A stretch of DNA of 17,859 nucleotides from Myxococcales bacterium (lineage in GTDB: Bacteria > Myxococcota_A > Polyangia > Fen-1088): positions 3,381-21,239 of the forward strand of contig PMZX01000234.1 in NCBI GenBank assembly GCA_003170035.1, given 5' to 3'. The notes under the pieces were generated by a model. That model was not told where the DNA came from. It made no database searches and worked only from the letters and a program-made list of their open reading frames with translations. Below are positions 7,201 to 12,141 of the stretch, one piece after another (the stretch's first letter is position 1; each line of letters begins with the position of its first letter). The translations under genes and the position numbers were made by a program.

Positions 7201-9076
7201 CAGGACAATACCGCTGAAGATCGTGGCACCGAACCAGGCGGCGCATTTCGTGCTGAGCGCGACCACGGCCGACGGCGGGGCAGCGCGCAAATCGAGGATG
7301 GTGGCGATCGACCCGGTCGGTGTGACCATCTTCACAGTCACGGGCGTAGGAGGAGTTGTCCCGCTGAACCAGCCGCCCGTGGCCGCCTGCCACGACGTCA
7401 CAGTGGCGGCCGGCGCCAATTGCCAGGCCACGGTGACGGCGGCGGCTGTCAACAACGGGTCGTACGACCCGGATGGTCCCCCGCCAACCTGCACGCTCGG
7501 TCCAAATGGGCAATTTGGCCTCGGCGCGACGCCTGTCACCTTGACCTGCGTGGACGCCGCAGGCGCTTCCGCCTCGTGCACGGCGACCGTCACGGTGGTC
7601 GACACCACGCCGCCCGCGATCGTGTGCCCGGCCAATGTGACGGCCGAATGCAACTCGCCCAGCAGTGCCACTGGGGTCTCCGCGGGTGCGGCATCGGCGA
7701 CTGACATCTGTTCGACCGCCACGGTGACTAACCCGGCTGTGGCCTCCTACCCGCTGGGAGTGACGATGGTCAGCCACAGCGCGAAGGACGCCGCTGGCAA
7801 TACGGCCACCTGCTTGAACACGATCGCGGTTGTCGACACGACGCCGCCTGCGATCACGTGCCCCGCCAATGTGACGGTCGAATGCAACTCGCTGGGCAAG
7901 GCCACAGGGGTCTCCGCGGGTGTGGCATCGGCGACTGAGATCTGTTCGACCGCCACGGTGACTAACCCGGCTGTGGCCTCCTACCCGCTGGGAATGACGA
8001 TGGTCAGCCACAGCGCGAAGGACGCCGCTGGCAATACGGCCACCTGCTCGAACAAGATCACGGTTGTCGACACGACGCCGCCGGTCTTGACGATTCCGGG
8101 GAATAAGACCATCACAACTTGTGCTGACAGCCTCTCGGTTTCGATTGGCCAGGCGTCGGCCACCGACGTTTGCAGCAATATGCTGGTCCCGACTGGGCAA
8201 GTCATTGCAAAGAATGGCGTGAAGCTGACTTCGCCAATTCCGGTGACAAACGGCCAGGCAACCCTGGGGCCTGGCACATACACGGTTCAATGGAGCGTGT
8301 CCGACGCCTCGAACCCGCCGGTTCAGGCCAGCCAAACCGTGACCGTGGGGGCTGGGATCGAGGTCAGCCAGACCTTCCTTGTCGACGACCGTGCGCAAGT
8401 GAGAAACGCTGCAGGTGGCTATGCGGCCGTGTTGAATTCGGGTACGGGGAGCACGCGCGTGGGGCAGGATTGCAAGGTAGGGGGTATCGTCAGCCAGGCG
8501 GCCGTAACCGTGCAGCACCGGTCCGTGGTGTCTGGGAGTGTTGTGACCGGGGGGAAGGTGACGAAGGATTCCGATGCCACGATTACGGGTACCATAACCG
8601 AGAACGCATCGGTCTCGCTTCCCGCGCTCCCCACTCTGCCATCATTCCCAGCGCCGACGCTGGGCGGCTTCACAGTGAACGCTGGAACGACGGTGACCAA
8701 ATCACCGGGCTCGTACTCCTCGGTAACCATCATCAATGGTGGCACTCTGATCCTGAAGGCGGGCGACTACTACTTCCAAAGCCTAACGATCAATTCAGGG
8801 GCCATCCTGCGGGTTACACCGACAACGAGAGTATTCGTTCAGAATGCGTTGACCTTCAACTCGCCCTTCTTGGCCTCTTCCGGCAGCACAGTTCAGCCGA
8901 TCTTCCTGGGCTTTGCGGGTACCAGCGTGAATCTCTACGCCGTGTTTAACGGGACGCTGGTTGCGCCGAACGCCTCGGTGAAGTTTGGGTCGGGCACGGC
9001 GCTTACGTTCACCGGGTCATTCTTCGGTCGCCAGTTCGAACTCACACCCGGCAGTGCGCTCGTCTGCGGCATATGA
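4274..9076 (+). CDS. Giant secreted multidomain protein: Ig-like units, transglutaminase-like domain, HYR repeats
   Basis: A 1600-residue protein with a Sec signal peptide (hydrophobic core LLIAPLLLLLDISQ, cleavage near ARA-AD, about residue 32) and a Shine-Dalgarno-like AAAGGGG before the ATG. Residues ~34-405 look like four beta-sandwich units of ~90 residues, each with a late Cys (e.g. RQTLCTASSDPSDGVPV). Residues ~560-690 contain a transglutaminase-like core: QCFEDANMLVALLRSVGIP with the likely nucleophile C626, then WDFDTWVEA (659-667) and WWAMHSHQEAG. The usual catalytic His position is Asp (D662), and His (683/685) sits near where the Asp is expected. Residues ~780-1030 are beta-sandwich modules. 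About 1033-1108 is an HYR/PKD-like module; 1109-1186 and 1187-1264 are two near-identical HYR repeats starting VDTTPP, and a third divergent one follows. Residues 1362-1600 form a Gly/Ser/Thr-rich solenoid-like domain after a Pro-rich linker (~1449-1465). It is presumably extracellular and adhesive or matrix-like. No sorting signal or terminal membrane anchor is visible. Confidence 0.85.
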   Translation: MQPAFLVRSHLLRYLLIAPLLLLLDISQARAADIFCLSPPIVTPPIHACAQAVHVTGFNPHATVRVYAGDEKVGEATPVFSFANIHLTRALQAGELITADQTEPWGENGDTAYSPRSINSVPVTTFSGTLGKPTVDKVIYECGHIVPVDGLVESSNVAVFADAQTDPIGQEDAPEKWIPVFTSALVVNQSITARQTLCTASSDPSDGVPVKASPASIPTPKVVSAIFGSDRITVTNLLTGALIEVSDVSGAGTVVGGGYATAATNWVPLSVSVTNTPSLKVTQKLCEGAISEPAVVTASGVLPTPVLVDPIYDQQQFVFIRKALLNATLAIYSSSSPDPSVPIAFGGGTPEPDGALALALVRPVVTGEVIHAAEYLGSAASSDSNSVTVSGAAAPPTITYQGSEPYFTANTSGGEQQIDGPVYPRARGLGPIIQVATGACSLGVNFVVTRPGSVQITHDTLTAEALGRFPWQVPWASLSLDGSSGGILAGKYTVDATNNCNNATAQSHFYVIFDPQEVGGPDVFSFQETGIWFGVKTQTDRNDPSPLPPGQGGDYGMSFALHIKDARVFGKAIAQVNGVSNQYLAMQKLLTYEAGMFGFATSSYHEHDVLKLLGYLDQNPYLTVQCFEDANMLVALLRSVGIPSHPVTGDAASGNCKGWDFDTWVEAKAVGFGESAARWWAMHSHQEAGALGPSTRAQAGDPAGTWSSGGCNVASKETNDDIFMANEGWVNASSSDFDNYKADITYQWNSCGRPAENFSTKAAWVDHMCVFPADDNYWGVGHWECDIQPSTSALTISVDGPHRVGDVVNANVTIDNPTATDKQGTLNVIIAINDILTMIVPDAQFDLGGLSVTVPSGTNQVYGFTYTLPVDLSSANAYSIVATTQYISGQAGDSGQAPFFVDAFYDMALDLPTNLQACAEDVDCSFNATLHVANTTSVSVTDLNFDLSLPFGVQTPSGGDRVTLHEDRLAAGAEIVRTIPLKIVAPNQAAHFVLSATTADGGAARKSRMVAIDPVGVTIFTVTGVGGVVPLNQPPVAACHDVTVAAGANCQATVTAAAVNNGSYDPDGPPPTCTLGPNGQFGLGATPVTLTCVDAAGASASCTATVTVVDTTPPAIVCPANVTAECNSPSSATGVSAGAASATDICSTATVTNPAVASYPLGVTMVSHSAKDAAGNTATCLNTIAVVDTTPPAITCPANVTVECNSLGKATGVSAGVASATEICSTATVTNPAVASYPLGMTMVSHSAKDAAGNTATCSNKITVVDTTPPVLTIPGNKTITTCADSLSVSIGQASATDVCSNMLVPTGQVIAKNGVKLTSPIPVTNGQATLGPGTYTVQWSVSDASNPPVQASQTVTVGAGIEVSQTFLVDDRAQVRNAAGGYAAVLNSGTGSTRVGQDCKVGGIVSQAAVTVQHRSVVSGSVVTGGKVTKDSDATITGTITENASVSLPALPTLPSFPAPTLGGFTVNAGTTVTKSPGSYSSVTIINGGTLILKAGDYYFQSLTINSGAILRVTPTTRVFVQNALTFNSPFLASSGSTVQPIFLGFAGTSVNLYAVFNGTLVAPNASVKFGSGTALTFTGSFFGRQFELTPGSALVCGI
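7598..8065 (+). repeat. Two tandem 234-bp HYR repeats
   Basis: 7598-7831 and 7832-8065 are in-frame 78-codon units with about 18 differences by hand count (about 92% identity). Differences cluster in the first third; the block from TCTGTTCGACCGCC through CAATACGGCCACCTGC is almost unchanged. This suggests recent duplication or gene conversion within the coding sequence. A more divergent third unit begins at 8066 with the same VDTTPP entry. Confidence 0.9.
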
Positions 9077-9090
9077 TTGCAGCACGGACG

Positions 9091-9112
9091 TGGGGCGGGG
9101 CGGGCCGCCCCA
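9091..9112 (+). terminator. GC-rich hairpin after the 1600-residue gene, possible terminator
   Basis: TGGGGCGG and CCGCCCCA form a perfect 8-bp stem around a 6-nt loop (GGCGGG), beginning 14 bp after the TGA at 9076. There is no T-tract, so intrinsic termination is uncertain; it may instead protect the 3' end of the mRNA. It lies just left of the right arm of the 411-bp repeat. Confidence 0.45.
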
Positions 9113-9128
9113 GGCGCACGATGGAGAG

Positions 9129-9284
9129 GCGTGTGCCACAACCATGTCCCCCGAACGCCGCCAGTTCATGTCGGATTGTGCGGCTCAAGGTGATACCGGA
9201 AGGGAGCCGCCGCAGATCGGGCCGATGGGCATGCCCGCGAACCAGCATGACATCCGCACCGACTGCGAGAAGCGTTGCCAGTGA
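9129..9284 (+). pseudogene. Second lipoprotein copy lacking signal peptide (remnant)
   Basis: The frame from the Cys codon at 9132 to the stop at 9284 encodes all 50 mature residues of the lipoprotein at 2248-2466. The signal peptide is absent: upstream sequence in that frame is the unrelated tail of the cargo region. The only ATG is at 9144, which would give a 46-residue cytoplasmic peptide. The second Cys of the first CX3C pair is Gly here, and the isoleucine after ATT is Met. Without export or lipidation it is probably non-functional. Most other differences are silent, so it diverged as a working gene before losing its 5' end. Confidence 0.75.
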
Positions 9285-9539
9285 ACCTTTGGCCATGCCC
9301 GACCAGCGCCAGCACCGCGGACGCCATCCGGCCGACAGCCGGCTCTTCGCATCTGCCGAGGTGCCGGTCCTGCGCCAGGCGACCGAGCAGCTATCCTGGC
9401 TCTTCGAGCGTGGGTACAGCCAGGTCGCGGCGCTGAAACTGGTCGGCGATCACTTCGGGCTGCGCGAGCGACAGCGGCTTGCAGTGCTGCGCAGTTCCTG
9501 TGGCGAGAGCGCCGCGGCCGAGCGCGGCCGGCGGCGATT
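9129..9539 (+). repeat. Long direct repeat, right copy
   Basis: This is the partner of 2311-2721, in the same orientation, 6818 bp downstream and indel-free. It ends at GGCGGCGATT within codon 82 of the intact DUF434 gene. To its left is the hairpin that follows the 1600-residue gene. Confidence 0.93.
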
Positions 9540-10011
9540 CAGCGTCACCGAGTTGCAGGGCCAGCGCCTGGCTGTCGACGGGTTCAACTGTCTCATTACC
9601 ACTGAGGCAGCGCTCTCAGGCGGCCTCTTGCTGCGCGGCCGTGATCAGGCTCTGCGTGACATTTCCAGTGTGCACGGCAGCTACCGCCAGGTTCAGGAAA
9701 CTGAACGCGCCCTGCGACTTCTCGGCGATGTCATTGTCGGCGCCGTGCCAGCCGAAGTGCGCTGGTTTCTCGACCGTCCCGTTTCCAATAGCGGCCGGCT
9801 GCGTGGTCTGATCGAGGCGATGGCCGCGTCGGCAGGCTGGCCCTGGCAAGTCGAGCTTGCCGACAATCCCGATCGCGCCATTGCCGCCACTGGTTGGGTG
9901 GCGGCCTCCACCGACGCGTGGCTGCTTGACCGCTGTCCGCATTGGGTGTGTCTGCCGGATGCGGTGGTGGAGCAGGCGGGGCTCAGCCCCTGGATTGTGG
10001 ATCTACTCTAA
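9295..10011 (+). CDS. DUF434 domain-containing protein, full length
   Basis: A 238-residue protein from ATG 9295, the same start as the truncated paralogue and 10 bp after the lipoprotein frame; the frame is open upstream but that part is not conserved. The N-terminal ~75 residues match what I recall of DUF434: RGRHPADSRLF, LSWLFERGY, AALKLVGDHFGLRERQR and SSCG. The second domain (from ~82) contains LAVDGFNCLITTEAALSGG, then RDISSVHGSYRQVQET, a segment FLDRPVSNSGRL, and near the C-terminus VAASTDAWLLD. This second domain is usually annotated as another unknown domain (DUF5616, from memory). The early Asp in DGFN and late S-T-D are reminiscent of PIN/NYN-type nucleases, but this is only a resemblance. 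The function is unknown. It is probably the downstream partner of the CX3C lipoprotein in the original operon. No strong Shine-Dalgarno is visible. Confidence 0.8.
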   Translation: MPDQRQHRGRHPADSRLFASAEVPVLRQATEQLSWLFERGYSQVAALKLVGDHFGLRERQRLAVLRSSCGESAAAERGRRRFSVTELQGQRLAVDGFNCLITTEAALSGGLLLRGRDQALRDISSVHGSYRQVQETERALRLLGDVIVGAVPAEVRWFLDRPVSNSGRLRGLIEAMAASAGWPWQVELADNPDRAIAATGWVAASTDAWLLDRCPHWVCLPDAVVEQAGLSPWIVDLL

Positions 10012-10088
10012 CTACATCCCCGTCGACAGCTCTGCGACCAGAGGCGCGTCGTCGTCATCGCCCGGCCGACTTGGTTCCGGCCAATGCA
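10012..10088. other. Intergenic stretch between DUF434 and CDP-alcohol phosphotransferase genes
   Basis: 77 bp with no gene, no clear hairpin and no recognisable promoter. It reaches 152 bp if the GTG at 10164 is the true start of the next gene. TGCTAAGTG at 10104-10112 resembles the TGCTAGGTT -10 motif and would fit the GTG start better. Confidence 0.35.
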
Positions 10089-11276
10089 ATGACGTACCCG
10101 CTCATGCTAAGTGGACATTATCCTGGCCCGCCGCGCGCCTGCCGTGCAACACTAGCGACCGCCGTGAGCCCCGCCGACCAAACCACCAGCCCGGTCGCGC
10201 CTCCTGCGGACGCGCCTGTGCCCAGCAAGCCGCCTGTGCTTCTGCGCGCCACCCTGGCCGAGGTGGTGGGCTCGTCCATGCGCGTCGCCGGCTTGTCGGT
10301 TCTCGAACGGGCCATCAAGCAATTGCACCGCCTGCAATACCACGTGGTGCTCGCCTCCGACGGAAGCTGTCGCCTGCCCCCCTACTTGCCGGCTTCGGTG
10401 CAGGTGCACAAGGTGCCCAAGCCCGAGAACCTGACTGCTCTGCGCCGGGATCTATCGGGCGCCATCGAGGTGGGCGCCGACGAGGTGCGCCCCGCCAGCG
10501 GTTCGCTCGAAGGCAGCATCCGTGTCATCGACGAGGCCAGCCGTCGCCGCGCCGAACGCGCGGTTTTTGCCGAGCTCCTGCGCGGCGATCTGGGTTTCGT
10601 CGCGCGCTATCTGAACAAGCCGGTATCGTTCTTCATCACGCGCCACCTGCTCTGTCGCCTACCGTTTACCCCCAATCAGGTCACCGTGGGCGCAGCCTTG
10701 GTGGGACTGATTGGCGCACTACTGGTGGCGAGCGGAGGCGGCGCCCTCATGATTTGGGGTTTCTTCCTCGCGCATCTGCAGTCGATCCTGGATGGTTGCG
10801 ACGGCGAACTGGCGCGCGTGCGTTTCCAGCAGAGCGCGCTGGGCGAGTGGCTGGACACCGTGGTGGACGACGGGCTCAACATCGTACTCTTCGCCTGCAT
10901 CGGCGTGGGCGTCTTCCGCGCTAGCGGCAGTTCTTTGGCGCTGGCGGCGGGTCTTCTGAACGCAGGTTTGCACATCGGGTACGACGTGATCGCCTACCGC
11001 GAGCTCAGGCTGCAGGGCGGGGGCGGCGAGATCATCAAGGTGCGCTGGCACCTGACCGGCGGCCCGGATATGAAGACCCGGTTGGCCAAGGGGAAGCGCG
11101 ACTGGCTGGCCAGCGTGCACACCATCGGTCGGCGCGACTTCTTCATCCTGGCTTTCTTGGTCTATGCCCTGCTCGGAGTTCCCTGGCTGGCACTTTTCCA
11201 CGCATTCATGATAGCCGGGCCGCTAGCCGTGGTGGCAGGGGCGCAGGTTGTCTGGCGCCTGCGCGGCGGACGGTAG
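10089..11276 (+). CDS. CDP-alcohol phosphatidyltransferase, possibly DIPPS-like, with degenerate N-terminal domain
   Basis: A 395-residue protein from ATG 10089; GTG 10164 (370 residues) is an alternative, and neither has a clear ribosome-binding site. The family signature is complete: D235-GC-D238-G-EL-A-R243, eight residues, G252-EWL-D256-TVV-D260. These Asp residues bind metal and transfer a phospho-alcohol from a CDP-activated donor. Membrane segments surround it (VGAALVGLIGALLVASGG, a segment before the motif, VLFACIGVGVF, the SLALAAGLL region and two near the C-terminus). The entry LNKPVSFFITRHLL then PFTPNQVT resembles inositol-phosphate transferases of the DIPPS type. Residues ~50-140 resemble a nucleotidyltransferase (AGLSVLERAIKQLHRL, YHVVLASDG) but lack the Gly-rich nucleotide loop, so a fused cytidylyltransferase has probably lost activity. 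It acts in the inner membrane on phospholipid or polyol headgroups. The methyltransferase gene follows after 22 bp. Confidence 0.85.
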   Translation: MTYPLMLSGHYPGPPRACRATLATAVSPADQTTSPVAPPADAPVPSKPPVLLRATLAEVVGSSMRVAGLSVLERAIKQLHRLQYHVVLASDGSCRLPPYLPASVQVHKVPKPENLTALRRDLSGAIEVGADEVRPASGSLEGSIRVIDEASRRRAERAVFAELLRGDLGFVARYLNKPVSFFITRHLLCRLPFTPNQVTVGAALVGLIGALLVASGGGALMIWGFFLAHLQSILDGCDGELARVRFQQSALGEWLDTVVDDGLNIVLFACIGVGVFRASGSSLALAAGLLNAGLHIGYDVIAYRELRLQGGGGEIIKVRWHLTGGPDMKTRLAKGKRDWLASVHTIGRRDFFILAFLVYALLGVPWLALFHAFMIAGPLAVVAGAQVVWRLRGGR

Positions 11277-11298
11277 AACAGGGCTCGAAACTGCGCTC

Positions 11299-12057
11299 AT
11301 GAACGGCGAATTCAATCCGTTGCAGTCCGAATTGTTGTTTGCGCGACCCAGGCGGTTGCACATCAAGTCCGCGTGGAACGAGCACGTCCCGTTTGCCATG
11401 CTGCTGGTGGAACTTCAGCGGCCGCACGTGGTCGTGGAACTTGGCGCGCACTGGGGCGTTTCCTACTGTGCCTGGTGTCAGGCGGTTGCCGTGCTTGGCA
11501 TAGGGACGCGCTGCTGGGCCGTGGACACCTGGGCCGGCGACGCGCACGCCGGTTCCTACGGCGACGAGGTTCTCGAGGATCTGCGCGAGCATCACCGGCA
11601 ATACGAGTCGTTCTCTCACCTCTTGCGCATGACCTTTGCCGATGCGCTCCGGGAAATCCCCGACGGCGTTGTGGATCTGCTGCACATTGACGGCTTGCAC
11701 TCCTACGACGGCGTGAAGAACGACTACGAAAGCTGGCGGCCAAAGATGAGTCCACAGGGCGTGGTGCTGCTTCACGATACCGTCGTGCGCGAACCCGGTT
11801 TCGGCGTCCACAAGCTGTGGGAGGAGTTGAGTGCGCAGTTTCCGCATTTCAATTTCGAGCACGGCCACGGCCTCGGCATTCTCGCCGTCGGCCCCGAGCA
11901 GCCGGACGCGGTGAGGGGCTTTCTGCTGGCCGCGAACCGCCGGCCGCACGCGACCCGTGAGTTGTTCTCCGCCCTCGGCAGCCGGTTGCAACGCGAGGTG
12001 GAACGGTCCGCGCGTGCGAGCTTCGGCGCCCGGCTGCGCCGCTGGCTCGGCCTGTAA
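11299..12057 (+). CDS. SAM-dependent class I methyltransferase
   Basis: A 252-residue protein. ATG 11299 is chosen over the upstream in-frame GTG at 11248, which overlaps the preceding gene. The SAM-binding motif I is VVVELGAHWGVSY (E47-L-G-A50), followed by an acidic strand end at AVDTWAGD. HIDGLHSYDGVKNDYESW (from H129) and VVLLHDT (H159-D160) are typical of the Methyltransf_24-like group, which includes sugar O-methyltransferases and enzymes beside glycosyltransferases, probably metal-dependent through these His/Asp residues. The basic C-terminal tail (SRLQREVERSARASFGARLRRWLGL region) may bind membrane or nucleic acid. Tight linkage to the CDP-alcohol transferase suggests it methylates a lipid, polyol or glycan headgroup; the substrate is not evident. 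Confidence 0.8.
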   Translation: MNGEFNPLQSELLFARPRRLHIKSAWNEHVPFAMLLVELQRPHVVVELGAHWGVSYCAWCQAVAVLGIGTRCWAVDTWAGDAHAGSYGDEVLEDLREHHRQYESFSHLLRMTFADALREIPDGVVDLLHIDGLHSYDGVKNDYESWRPKMSPQGVVLLHDTVVREPGFGVHKLWEELSAQFPHFNFEHGHGLGILAVGPEQPDAVRGFLLAANRRPHATRELFSALGSRLQREVERSARASFGARLRRWLGL

Positions 12058-12119
12058 AACCGCGTCCGCGATAGTCCTGTACCGCACGACCGAGGAACGC
12101 CTCGCCCCGCGTTGTCTGC

Positions 12120-12125
12120 TACGCT
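12120..12125 (+). promoter_or_regulatory. Putative -10 element (TACGCT) of the histidine kinase gene
   Basis: TGCTACGCT (12117-12125) resembles the TGCTAGGTT blocks at 2233 and 4036. It predicts a start near 12132, about 10 nt before ATG 12142. No Shine-Dalgarno or clear -35 is visible in the 84-bp gap after the methyltransferase gene. Tentative. Confidence 0.3.
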
Positions 12126-12141
12126 TGCCGAGTTGGCCATA

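Noticed and set aside
7016..8518. 500-codon minus-strand ORF inside the 1600-residue gene
   Set aside because: It is Arg/His-rich and repeats in step with the HYR units, as expected from high-G+C antisense frames. The plus-strand frame has clear domains.
2722..9128. Classical transposon or IS
   Set aside because: No transposase, terminal inverted repeats or short target duplication were seen at either junction.
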